Shown here in pieces: positions 44,211-52,544 of a stretch of 64,000 nucleotides of DNA; the stretch's first letter is position 1; each line of letters opens with the position of its first letter. Made by a program: the position numbers and the translations under genes. This stretch comes from Deltaproteobacteria bacterium. Lineage in GTDB: Bacteria; Myxococcota_A; UBA796; CAJQPC01. The stretch is taken from NCBI GenBank assembly GCA_016717595.1, contig JADKFE010000011.1:62001-126000 (forward strand). The letters are read 5' to 3'. The notes below the pieces were generated by a model. The model made no database searches and was not told the DNA's origin. It saw nothing but the letters and a program-made list of their open reading frames with translations.

Positions 44211-45410
44211 TCAACTCGTCAAAACGCCCAGCGCCCGCCCAACACGGGTGAAGGCGTCGATGGCGTGATCGAGGTGGGCCCGGGTGTGCGCCGCCGAGAT
44301 CTGCACCCGAATCCGCGCCTGGCCCTTGGGCACCACGGGGAAGCTGAACCCGATGACGTACACACCTTCAGCCAACATCCGGTCCGCCATCTCGACAGCC
44401 AGCCGGGCGTCGCCGAGCATGATCGGCACGATGGGGTGAACCCCGGGCTTGATCTGGAAGCCCGCCGCGGTCATTCGCTCGCGGAAATACGCGGTGTTGG
44501 CCTCAAGGGTGTCGCGCAGGGCCGTGGACTCGCTGAGCAGGTTGAAGACCTCCAAGCTCGCGCCGACCACCGCCGGGGCCACGGTGTTGGAGAACAGGTA
44601 GGGGCGGCTGCGCTGGCGCAGGATCTGGATGATCTCCTTGCGCCCGGTCGTGAAGCCGCCCGAGGCCCCGCCCAGGGCCTTGCCCAAGGTGCTGGTGATG
44701 ACGTCTACGCGGCCCATCACCCCCCGATGTTCGATGGATCCGCGGCCCGTGGCGCCCAGAAAGCCCGTGGCGTGGCTGTCGTCCACCATCACCAAGGCGC
44801 GGTATTTGTCGGCGAGATCACAGATCTCACCGAGGGGCGCGATGCTGCCGTCCATGGAGAACACGCCGTCGGTGGCGATCATCTTGACCCGGGCGCCCGC
44901 GGCGTCGGCCTCGATGAGCCGGGCCTCAAGCTCGGCCATGTCGCAGGTGGCGTAGCGGTAACGCTGGGCTTTGCACAGGCGCACGCCGTCGATGATGCTC
45001 GCGTGGTTCAGCGCGTCGGAGATGATGGCGTCCTCTTCGCCCAGGAGCGTCTCGAACAGGCCGCCGTTGGCGTCAAAACACGACGAGTAGAGGATCGTGT
45101 CGTCCGTGCCCAGAAACGCGGCGATCTTCGCCTCGAGCTCCTTGTGGATGTCCTGGGTGCCGCAGATGAACCGCACCGAGGCCATGCCGAAGCCGTGCTC
45201 ATCCAGGGTGGCCTTGGCGGCGTTGATCAGGCGCGGGTCGTTCGCGAGGCCCAGGTAGTTGTTCGCGCAGAGGTTGATGACCGTCTGGCCGCTGGCGACC
45301 TGGATGTTCGCGGCCTGGGACGAGGTGATGACACGCTCACGTTTCTCAAGGCCGGCCTCGGCGATGGCGGCCAGCTCGGCCTTGAGCTTCTCATGCAGGG
45401 GGGCGTACAC
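44211..45410 (-). CDS. kbl: Glycine C-acetyltransferase (2-amino-3-ketobutyrate CoA ligase)
   Basis: This PLP enzyme converts 2-amino-3-ketobutyrate and CoA to glycine and acetyl-CoA, the second step of threonine breakdown through threonine dehydrogenase. The 399-residue length matches Kbl. Family signatures are NLCANNYLGLANDPRL, GFGMASVRFICGTQDIHKELE, the PLP-contact DDSHATGFLGATGRGS and the Schiff-base lysine in TSTLGKALGGASGGF. The GTG at 45410 has GAGG nine bases upstream. No threonine dehydrogenase gene is nearby. A 2-oxoamine synthase of another pathway is the alternative, but the CGTQDIHKELE block is Kbl-like. Confidence 0.93.
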   Translation of the reverse strand: MYAPLHEKLKAELAAIAEAGLEKRERVITSSQAANIQVASGQTVINLCANNYLGLANDPRLINAAKATLDEHGFGMASVRFICGTQDIHKELEAKIAAFLGTDDTILYSSCFDANGGLFETLLGEEDAIISDALNHASIIDGVRLCKAQRYRYATCDMAELEARLIEADAAGARVKMIATDGVFSMDGSIAPLGEICDLADKYRALVMVDDSHATGFLGATGRGSIEHRGVMGRVDVITSTLGKALGGASGGFTTGRKEIIQILRQRSRPYLFSNTVAPAVVGASLEVFNLLSESTALRDTLEANTAYFRERMTAAGFQIKPGVHPIVPIMLGDARLAVEMADRMLAEGVYVIGFSFPVVPKGQARIRVQISAAHTRAHLDHAIDAFTRVGRALGVLTS

Positions 45411-45442
45411 GGGGCGATTCCTCGGAGGGGCGGGGTGGGCTG

Positions 45443-45448
45443 TATACT
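45443..45448 (+). promoter_or_regulatory. -10 element giving a probable leaderless start
   Basis: TATACT ends only eight bases before ATG 45457, so transcription would begin at or next to the start codon. No ribosome site is visible upstream of that ATG. Confidence 0.45.
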
Positions 45449-45456
45449 CCTACCCC

Positions 45457-46182
45457 ATGCGACTCGCCGCCGTGCAGTACCGACCCCCCAAGGCTGAGCC
45501 CGAGGCCGCCCGCGCCGGCCTGTGCGCCTTGGTGGACGAGGCGGGCGCCCTGGGCGCGCGGCTCATCGTGTGCCCTGAGATGGCCACCACGGGCTACGTC
45601 TGGGAGAGCCCGGAGGAGATCCTGCCCCACGCCGAGCCCGCGGGCGGCCCCACGTCCCGGGCCTTGGGCAAGCTCGCCGCCAAACACCGGGCCTGGGTGG
45701 TGAGCGGCTTCGCCGAGACCGACGGTGAGCACCTGTACAACAGCGCGCTCATCCTCACGCCCAAGGGCCAGCTCCTTGGCGTCTACCGCAAGGTGCTGCT
45801 CTACGACCTCGACCACACCTGGGCCCGAGGCGGCGACCGCCGGGTGCTCGTGCAGACCGATCTCGGCGTGATGAGCCCGTCCATCTGTATGGACCTGAAC
45901 GACCCGGGCTACACCCAGCACCTCGCCCAGCACCGCCCCAAGCTCGTGGCCTTCTGCACCAACTGGCTGGAGCAAGGCCACGACATCTTGCCCTATTGGC
46001 GGGAGCGCCTGGGCGCGTGGCGGGGCTGGTTCGTGGCGGCGAACACCTGGGGCACCGAGCGCGGCGTGCAGTTCTACGGCCGCTCGGCGATCCTCAACCC
46101 CAAGGGGGAGGCTGTGGTGATGGCGCCGCCCGAGGGCGACGCCGTGCTCATCGCTGAGGCGCCAGACCTCGCCGCGAAGTGA
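45457..46182 (+). CDS. Nitrilase-superfamily carbon-nitrogen hydrolase
   Basis: The 241-residue protein starts MRLAAVQYRPPKAEPEAA; the longer upstream frame is rejected because it runs through the divergent kbl start. The catalytic triad is visible: Glu in IVCPEMATTGYVW, Lys in VYRKVLLYDLDH and Cys in PSICMDLNDPG. It would hydrolyse an amide or nitrile such as a deaminated glutathione-type or omega-amide substrate; the exact substrate is not predictable. It is slightly short for the family (usually 260-280) but has all core blocks, including NTWGTERGVQFYGRSAI. It is divergent from kbl, and its mRNA appears leaderless. Confidence 0.88.
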   Translation: MRLAAVQYRPPKAEPEAARAGLCALVDEAGALGARLIVCPEMATTGYVWESPEEILPHAEPAGGPTSRALGKLAAKHRAWVVSGFAETDGEHLYNSALILTPKGQLLGVYRKVLLYDLDHTWARGGDRRVLVQTDLGVMSPSICMDLNDPGYTQHLAQHRPKLVAFCTNWLEQGHDILPYWRERLGAWRGWFVAANTWGTERGVQFYGRSAILNPKGEAVVMAPPEGDAVLIAEAPDLAAK

Positions 46183-46206
46183 CGACGAGGCCCGGCGCGG
46201 CGACGC

Positions 46207-46651
46207 TCAGAGCGCCGAGAGGATCTCGTCGTTGTTGCGCTGCTGGGGGATGTCGTAGTGGTACACCGAGGCCACCTTGCCCTCCTCGTCGATGACGACG
46301 GTGGCGCGGTGGGTGATGCCCTTGTCGGCGTAGTACAGGCCGTACTTCTCCGACATCCCGCCCTTGGGGTGGAAGTCGGCGAGCAGCGGGTACTCGATGC
46401 CCATGTGTTTGGCGAAGGCCTTGTGGGCCCAGACCGAGTCCACGGAGACGCCCAACACGACGGCGTTGGCGCCGTTGAACCGGGGGAGGTCGTTCACGAA
46501 GCAGGCGTGCTCGTTCGTGCAGACCGGCGAGAAGTCCAGCGGGTAGAAGGCGAGGATCACCTTCTTGCCGCGGTAGTCGGAGAGCTTGTGGGTCTTGTCG
46601 TCGTGGCCCTTCAGCTCGAAGTCCGGGGCGATGGTCACCGACTTGGATCAT
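46207..46651 (-). CDS. Peroxiredoxin (AhpC/TSA family), N-terminal frameshift near 46640
   Basis: The enzyme reduces peroxides through the peroxidatic Cys in FYPLDFSPVCTNEHACF; a second Cys four residues on (HAC) could serve as resolving partner. ATG 46651 has AGGAG six bases upstream and encodes MIQVGD, but the conserved continuation TIAPDFELKGHDDKTHKLSDYRGKKVILAF is in the next frame, which otherwise only has a GTG at 46638 without a ribosome site. One indel near 46640 explains both, giving about 148 residues, the usual family size. It converges with the nitrilase-family gene. Confidence 0.85.
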
Positions 46652-46847
46652 GGGATGCTCCTAGGTTGTTCAGGGGAGCCCGCTTTATCCGCCTGGGCGC
46701 GCAGGCGGGAGGTGGGCTTGGCAGAAGAGGCCAGGGGGGCGGGGAAGTTGCGTTGAGCGGGATCCGAGCGCCTGGAGCGAACCCCCTCGCCGCCCTCTCC
46801 AAAAAAATGTTACCCGCTCCCCTCCCCTCCTCCCGAGCCCCGCCGCC

Positions 46848-47593
46848 ATGCGCCTCCTCCTCACCGCCGCCGCCCTCGCCGCCCTCGCCGCCTGCGTCCC
46901 GCTCCCCGACGACAAAGCCTCCGACGCCGCCGACGACACCGCCACCGACGACAGCGGCGACCCGCTCCTCTCATCCTCGGCCTGCCCGGCGTTCAGCGGC
47001 CTCGTCACCGAAGGCGCCACCTGGAGCTACGCCACCACGCCGGACTACACCGCGAACTACGGCGTCACGGGCACGAAGGAGCACACGCTGACCTCTTTCG
47101 TCGTCTTGGAGGACGGCGGCGGGGTGCTGGGTGGGGCGACGGAGGCGCGCATCACCGTGCGTTTTGTGGAGGACGAGGTCATCAGCGGCAACCCCAGCCA
47201 CGTCGAAGGCGCGGCGATCTACCGCTGTGATCCCGACGGTGTGTGGCTGGAGCAGGTCGAGCAGGACAACACCTACTCCTTGGGACGGCCGCGACTACGA
47301 GTCCCGCACTCTACACGTCTACGAGGGCTATCTCTGGCTGCCGGCCACCCTCGCTGAAGGCACGCCGTTCAGCACAAGCTGGAGCCAAGAGAACTACATC
47401 GACGGCGATCTCAGCAGCACCACCGAGCACGAGGAGAGCTGGGAGGTGGGCGGCCCCTTCGCCATCACCGTGCCCGGCGGCGCGTTTGACACCTGGCGGC
47501 TCACCTAGCGGCACCACCACACGCCACCTCGCCGATGACGTCGGGCTCATCACCGACCTCCGATATGAGCTCACGGCGTGGACGGTGCCTTAG
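46848..47593 (+). CDS. Lipoprotein of unknown function, two frameshifts (47281, 47503)
   Basis: ATG 46848 opens a lipoprotein signal (LTAAALAALAACVPL, Cys 16) and an Asp/Thr-rich linker. The reading continues as SACPAFSGLVTEGATWSYATTPDY in a beta-rich body. It breaks near 47281 (tccttggga, probably one extra T) and resumes DGRDYESRTLHVYEGYLWLP, then breaks near 47503 (acctagcggc, probably one extra G) and resumes GTTTRHLADDVGLITDLRYELTAW. Removing both bases gives 247 residues in one frame. The pattern resembles secreted beta-sandwich proteins of Myxococcota, with no known activity. Confidence 0.65.
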
Positions 47594-47618
47594 GCGGGCT
47601 CAGGCTTGGGAGCGGCGC

Positions 47619-48125
47619 CTACTCCTCCCCCGCGCTCTCGCCGTAGAACCGCTCCAGAGTGCGCATGAGCCAAGGCGCGTCGGCGAGGTGGCGGCGCAAG
47701 AGGCCCTCCACAGGCGCCCAACTGGCCACGGCGAGGGCGTTGAGCGTCGGCTGGTGAACCCGAGGATCGCCGTTGAGCACATCGGCCAACACCAAGGGCC
47801 AGATCGCCTCATCCCACTGGCCCCGGCGCAAGAAGGCCAAGCCGCGCAAGGCGTGGTGGCGGACCTGGCGCTCGGGGCTCGCCAGACGGGCGAGCAGGGC
47901 GGGGGCGTCCCAAGCGAGCAGGTTGGGCAAGGGCTCAGAGAGCCCGCGCACCCCCAAGACGTGCTGCTCGGAGTACACGAGCTCCCCGCCATCGGGCAGG
48001 CTCCAGCGCAAGACCCGCGCGCTCCAGTGGGCCCGGGGGAGGTCGTGGGTGAGCGTGCCCCCCGCGGCCTGGGCGGCGTCGTAGACCGCTTGGAGCGGCA
48101 CCTCATCACGCAGGATGATGCTCAT
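47619..48125 (-). CDS. Unknown 168-residue protein, partner of the poly-Asp gene
   Basis: The start overlaps the stop of the upstream 417-residue gene by four bases, so the two are coupled. The protein is cytoplasmic by prediction (no signal), with an N-terminal beta-containing part (LPDGGELVYSEQHVLGVRGL) and a helical C-terminal half that looks like HEAT repeats (APALLARLASPERQVRHHALRGLAFLRRGQWDEAIWPLVLADVL). No catalytic motif is recognised. Both proteins of the pair contain HEAT-like helices, which suggests they bind each other or a common partner; this is inference. Confidence 0.65.
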   Translation of the reverse strand: MSIILRDEVPLQAVYDAAQAAGGTLTHDLPRAHWSARVLRWSLPDGGELVYSEQHVLGVRGLSEPLPNLLAWDAPALLARLASPERQVRHHALRGLAFLRRGQWDEAIWPLVLADVLNGDPRVHQPTLNALAVASWAPVEGLLRRHLADAPWLMRTLERFYGESAGEE

Positions 48126-49375
48126 GCCTCGTCCTCCTCGTCGTCAAAGCTGTCGTCGTCGTCGTCATCATCGTCATCATCGTCGTCATCTTCATCGGGG
48201 TAGAGGTCTGGGGGCTCGCCCTGCTCGTCGTAGGTGGGGCCGCTGACGCCGAACTGGGACATGCGCCGGTAGAGCTCGAGCAGCTCCTCGTCGGTCTCCT
48301 CCGCCCAAAACTCCTCCGCCAAGGCGCCGAGGTTGTAGGTGATGCAGGCCGACTGCACCGCCGCGCGCACGTTGACGTCGGGGTGCTTGGCGTAGCGCCG
48401 CAGGGCCTCGGTGAGCGCGCCGAGGTCGTGGCAGATCGTGGCGGTGTACGCCTGCAGCCCCACGGGGAACGACTCCTCGTCGGGCTCAACGGTGATGGTC
48501 TCCGCCGGGTAGTGGTAGAAGCCTAAGATCGCCCCGAAGAGGTCCACGGGCAGATCCGGGGGGAAACCGCCGCCAAAACGCTCGTTGAACGCCTGGCTGA
48601 CCCCGCCGCCGAGGCTTGGGTCGTAGCGCAGCTCCATCACCCACAGGCAGCTTCGGTGAAGCTCCATCTTAAAATAGGAGTGTGAGAAGACCGTGGAGCG
48701 GGTGAACGAGCAGACCTCATTGTCGCCCTGCTTCACGTACTCTCGGGAGCGGATCACGACGTCGATCTGGTTGAGGCCCGCGAGGCTGGGCTCCCAAGGG
48801 TCTTCACGGTAGGCCGAGCCCCACTGGTAGGTGTCGGCGAAGGGGGAGAAGGTCCAGTGGCGCTGGAGATCGTGGGGATAAGCCGCCACCAGCTCGCCGC
48901 TGTAGGGGTTGGGCACGCGGTTCTGCTGGATAAAGCCCATGCAGGCCCGGTGAACCCGGGGAAACTCCGCGCGCGCCAGCCGCGGCGCCTCGGTGTAGCC
49001 GCGCAGGAGCCGCGCCAGCTCGCCCATGTCCCGGCCGCAGGGCAGCCACAGATAGGTGGGGTGGCTGTAGCACAGGGCCAGGAAGAGCTGCTCGCCGTCG
49101 GTGAACACGATGGGCGTGTACTCAAACATCGCCTGCCGACCGTTGATCGTCGGCCCCGTGGCCACGGCGCGCATCTTGGGGAGATCGGCCATGTGCGCCT
49201 CCCACAGCGTGTCCGTCCACAAGACACCCAGGGGCCAGCCGCTCGCGTAGTGCCCAGCGACGGCCTCGTCTTGTTCAGCGCGCTCCTGCTCGTTGAGCCA
49301 GCGGAGGTTCTGGGGCGCGCGGGGATCCTCACGCAGAGGGGTTAACCAGTCAGGAAGCGGGCTTTGAGTAGACAT
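48122..49375 (-). CDS. Unknown 417-residue protein with HEAT-like segment and poly-Asp tail
   Basis: The ATG at 49375 starts MSTQSPLPDWLTPLREDPRAP; there is no signal peptide. The first ~300 residues form a mixed domain with many aromatics (FLALCYSHPTYLWLPCGRDMG, FSHSYFKMELHRSCLWVMELRYDPSLGGG). A HEAT-like pair follows (LRRYAKHPDVNVRAAVQSACITYNLG). The C-terminus ends in a very acidic tail (residues ~393-417) with a run of twelve or more Asp encoded by a gac/gat triplet repeat at 48150-48192. Its role is unknown. Acidic tails of this kind can bind basic proteins or divalent cations. Confidence 0.7.
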   Translation of the reverse strand: MSTQSPLPDWLTPLREDPRAPQNLRWLNEQERAEQDEAVAGHYASGWPLGVLWTDTLWEAHMADLPKMRAVATGPTINGRQAMFEYTPIVFTDGEQLFLALCYSHPTYLWLPCGRDMGELARLLRGYTEAPRLARAEFPRVHRACMGFIQQNRVPNPYSGELVAAYPHDLQRHWTFSPFADTYQWGSAYREDPWEPSLAGLNQIDVVIRSREYVKQGDNEVCSFTRSTVFSHSYFKMELHRSCLWVMELRYDPSLGGGVSQAFNERFGGGFPPDLPVDLFGAILGFYHYPAETITVEPDEESFPVGLQAYTATICHDLGALTEALRRYAKHPDVNVRAAVQSACITYNLGALAEEFWAEETDEELLELYRRMSQFGVSGPTYDEQGEPPDLYPDEDDDDDDDDDDDDDSFDDEEDEA

Positions 49376-49504
49376 GGCGGCAGGGTATCAAAACTCCGTC
49401 CTCGCCGGAAGGTGACCCCGCGCAACAAATCTAGGTCAACGACGCGCCCGAGCGCGCCGCGTCGGGCCCATTCTCAGGTAGAGTTCGGCTCAATGGAGAC
49501 CAGC

Positions 49505-50200
49505 ATGCTCGTTCGCCCGCCCCTGACCGCCGCCCTCGCCCTCACCCTTGGCCTCAACGTCGCCTGCAAAGGCGGCGACAGCAGCGGCGACAGCGGGGCG
49601 ACCGATGACTCCACCGCCTCTGAGTTCCACCCCAACGTGCCCGAGGGCTACGAGTACAAGTGGGACACCGACGGCTGCGGCGAAGACGGCGACAACACCC
49701 AGGTCTACCGCCTCGCTGAAGGCTCCTCGACGGCCGAGGGCACGCTCCAGATGACCGAGCGTTGGTACTGGTTCTTCGGCGGCGACTGGGAGGACGACTG
49801 CATCGACACCATCGTGTACGAGGGCGACCGTGTGAGCGCGGGCCTCCTCAGCCAGCTCGGCCTCTCCGAGAACGAGGAGGGCTACGACACGATGATGACC
49901 AAGTCTGAAGACGGCTGCCCGGCGCTGAACTACCTCTACCTGTGGGACCACCCCGACGCGAAGGAGGTCGAGTACGGCGACCCCTTGGAGCAGCCCACCC
50001 TCGTGGTGTTCGACACGCTCTCGCCCAGCGGCAACTTCAACGTCGACAACGCCATCATCGTGAACATGGCCTATGAGGTGAGCAGCAACAGCTACTCCTT
50101 GGCCTCCAACTATGGCCGGGGCGTGTTTGCCCCCGAAGAAGGCTCCACGGAGCCCCCCTCGACGTACACCTGGGAGTCGGACGACTGCTACGGGTACTGA
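49505..50200 (+). CDS. Lipoprotein of unknown function
   Basis: ATG 49505 is preferred because GGAG lies five bases upstream; ATG 49493 (four residues longer) is an alternative. A TAGAGT -10-like hexamer at 49479-49484 would start transcription near 49491. The ~231-residue product has a lipoprotein signal (LTAALALTLGLNVACKGG), an acidic Ser/Gly/Asp linker, and a compact beta-rich domain with paired Cys (TDGCGEDGDN, DDCIDTI, DGCPALNYLYLWDHP, SDDCYGY). The even Cys number suggests disulfides. It resembles other secreted Myxococcota proteins only in composition. Confidence 0.7.
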   Translation: MLVRPPLTAALALTLGLNVACKGGDSSGDSGATDDSTASEFHPNVPEGYEYKWDTDGCGEDGDNTQVYRLAEGSSTAEGTLQMTERWYWFFGGDWEDDCIDTIVYEGDRVSAGLLSQLGLSENEEGYDTMMTKSEDGCPALNYLYLWDHPDAKEVEYGDPLEQPTLVVFDTLSPSGNFNVDNAIIVNMAYEVSSNSYSLASNYGRGVFAPEEGSTEPPSTYTWESDDCYGY

Positions 50201-50286
50201 GGGCGGAATGTAGGGGGAATTGGGTAGCGGGCCCGGCGTGACGCCTCTATCTTGGCGTCCCAACTCACTCTCTCCAGGACGGACCC

Positions 50287-52524
50287 ATGCGCAGCCTCCG
50301 CGCCCTGACGCTCCTCGGCCTCGGCCTCACCTTCGCCACCCCCGCCCACGCCACCAAGCAGTGCTTTTACAGCTCGGGCAAGGCGGGCGCGCTCACCGTG
50401 ACCACCAGCGGCAGCGGCTGCGGCACGGCGCTGAGCTACGGCGGCCTCACCGGGCTGTGGTTGGGCAACTCGAACACCAACGAGTCCTGCACCTTCACCT
50501 TGAGCCATGAGGTGGACGTCTCGACCCTCACCGTGCCGATGACGGCGCACTCCAACAACGGCACCAGCTACGGCGAGACCGCCTTTTTCAGCCTCGATGG
50601 CGCGCCGTACACGGTCACCACCGCCGACATCGACAACAGCACGCCCACCGGCGGCGTCGCGCTCACCGTGGCCACCAGCGGCGGGCGGACAGGCGTCGCC
50701 TCAGCGAGCCCCGATGATGGCCGCGGCACGGTCTCGTTCAAGAGCGCGAGCGGCGGGATCAGCAGCCTCACCATTGAGCACGCCATCACCCTCGGCTCTC
50801 CGAGCGGCACGATCTACCCGGTGTCCGACGACCCTCACACACCCGACACCGACGGCGACGGCCTCGACGACGACGACGAGACGAGCATCTACGGCACCGA
50901 CCCGCTGAACCCCGACACCGACGGCGACGGCCTCGACGACGGCGACGAGGTGCTCACCCACGAGACCGACCCGCTGGACGCCGACACCGACGGCGACGGC
51001 CTCGACGACGGCGACGAGCTCAACACCACGGGCACCGACCCCCTGGACGACGACTCCGACGCGGACGGCCTCAACGACGGCGGCGAGGCCAACTCCACCG
51101 GCACGGACCCCAACGACGCCGACTCTGACGACGACGCCCTGACCGACGGCGTCGAGGTCAACACCACCGCCACCAACCCCAACGACGCCGACTCCGACGA
51201 CGACGCCCTGACCGACGGCGTCGAGGTCAACACCCACGGCACCGACCCCAACGACGCCGACACCGACGGCGACAGCCTCGGCGACGGCGTCGAGGTCAAC
51301 ACCACGGGCACGAACCCCAACGACGCCGACTCCGACGACGACGCCCTGAGCGACGGCGTCGAGGTCAACACCACGGGCACCGACCCCAACGACGCCGACA
51401 CCGACGACGGCGGGATCAACGACGGCGTTGAGGTCAACAGCGACGGCACCGACCCCCTCGACCCCGCCGACGACGTGCTCGACACCGACGAGGACGGCAT
51501 CTCCGACTGGAACGAAGAGAACGTCACCAACACCGACCCCACCCTCGCCGACACCGACGCCGACGGCCTCAGCGACGGGGATGAGGTCAACACCCATGAG
51601 ACCGATCCCCTCGTCGCCGACACCGACGAGGACGGCCTCAGCGACGGCGACGAGGTCAACACCCACCAGACCGATCCCCTCACCTCCGACACCGACGCCG
51701 ACGGCCTCGGCGACGGCGACGAGGTCAACGACCACGGCACCGACCCCGTAGACGACGACAGCGACGGCGACGGCCTCAACGACGGCGACGAGGTGAACGA
51801 CCACGGCACCGACCCGCTGGACGAGGACACCGACGACGGCGGGATCAGCGACGGCGCCGAGGTGCTCGTGGACGGCACGGACCCCCTCGACCAGTCCGAT
51901 GATCTCCTCGACACCGACGGCGACGGGCTCTCGGACTGGTCTGAGGAGAACGTCTACGGCACCGACCCAACCCTCGCTGACACCGACAGCGACGGCCTCA
52001 ACGACGGCGACGAGCTGCTAAACGTGGGCACGGACCCCGTTGACGACGACTCCGATGACGACGGCCTCAACGACGGCGACGAGGTGAGCGCCACCACCGA
52101 CCCGCTCAACCCCGACTCCGACGCCGACGGCCTCAACGACGGCGACGAGGTCAACACCCACCAGACCGACCCGCTCAACACCGACTCCGACGCCGACGGC
52201 CTCATCGACGGCGACGAGGTCAACACCCACCAGACCGACCCGCTCAACACCGACTCCGACGCCGACGGCCTCATCGACGGCGACGAGGTCAACACCCACC
52301 AGACCGACCCCAACAACGCCGACACCGACGGCGGCGGCGTGCCCGACGGCGAAGAGCTCCAAGACGGCATGGATCCCCTCGACCCGAGCGACGACGTGCC
52401 CGAGGATGAGCTGCCCATCGGCGATCCCAAGGGCGGCGGCGGGCTCTCCTGCGCGACCGGGCCTCAGGCGCCGGCTTGGGGCCTCGCGGCGCTCATCGCC
52501 TTGGCCCTGCGCCGCCGCCGCTGA
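50287..52524 (+). CDS. Secreted TSP3-repeat protein with MYXO-CTERM-like tail
   Basis: The 745-residue protein has a signal peptide (LTLLGLGLTFATPAHAT), an N-terminal beta domain with an early Cys pair (~22-180), 22 thrombospondin type-3-like repeats of about 23 residues (~187-700, consensus DTDxDGLxDGDEVNTxxTDP) and a sorting tail (~715-745). The repeats would bind many calcium ions and form a stiff stalk. The tail has a Gly-rich stretch, a single Cys (GLSCATG), a hydrophobic segment (APAWGLAALIALAL) and RRRR, the MYXO-CTERM pattern that directs cell-surface anchoring by myxosortase. No enzyme domain is evident. A surface adhesin or spacer is likely. Confidence 0.85.
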   Translation: MRSLRALTLLGLGLTFATPAHATKQCFYSSGKAGALTVTTSGSGCGTALSYGGLTGLWLGNSNTNESCTFTLSHEVDVSTLTVPMTAHSNNGTSYGETAFFSLDGAPYTVTTADIDNSTPTGGVALTVATSGGRTGVASASPDDGRGTVSFKSASGGISSLTIEHAITLGSPSGTIYPVSDDPHTPDTDGDGLDDDDETSIYGTDPLNPDTDGDGLDDGDEVLTHETDPLDADTDGDGLDDGDELNTTGTDPLDDDSDADGLNDGGEANSTGTDPNDADSDDDALTDGVEVNTTATNPNDADSDDDALTDGVEVNTHGTDPNDADTDGDSLGDGVEVNTTGTNPNDADSDDDALSDGVEVNTTGTDPNDADTDDGGINDGVEVNSDGTDPLDPADDVLDTDEDGISDWNEENVTNTDPTLADTDADGLSDGDEVNTHETDPLVADTDEDGLSDGDEVNTHQTDPLTSDTDADGLGDGDEVNDHGTDPVDDDSDGDGLNDGDEVNDHGTDPLDEDTDDGGISDGAEVLVDGTDPLDQSDDLLDTDGDGLSDWSEENVYGTDPTLADTDSDGLNDGDELLNVGTDPVDDDSDDDGLNDGDEVSATTDPLNPDSDADGLNDGDEVNTHQTDPLNTDSDADGLIDGDEVNTHQTDPLNTDSDADGLIDGDEVNTHQTDPNNADTDGGGVPDGEELQDGMDPLDPSDDVPEDELPIGDPKGGGGLSCATGPQAPAWGLAALIALALRRRR
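50845..52385 (+). repeat. Coding tandem array, ~69-bp units (TSP3 repeats)
   Basis: Twenty-two coding units of about 69 bases. The last copies (about 52110-52320) are nearly identical at DNA level, while earlier ones have diverged. A longer composite block containing DDGGIxDG...DPLDxxDDxLDTDxDGxSDWxEEN occurs twice (about 51400-51550 and 51830-51980). Confidence 0.85.
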
Positions 52525-52544
52525 TCGGCCGGGCGAGGCGCCGC

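Noticed and set aside
46848..47593. True pseudogene
   Set aside because: Only two single-base insertions separate three otherwise intact frames, in a window where similar indels hit conserved enzymes as well.
50845..52385. Non-coding satellite or CRISPR-like repeat
   Set aside because: The units keep one reading frame and encode clear calcium-binding TSP3 repeats.
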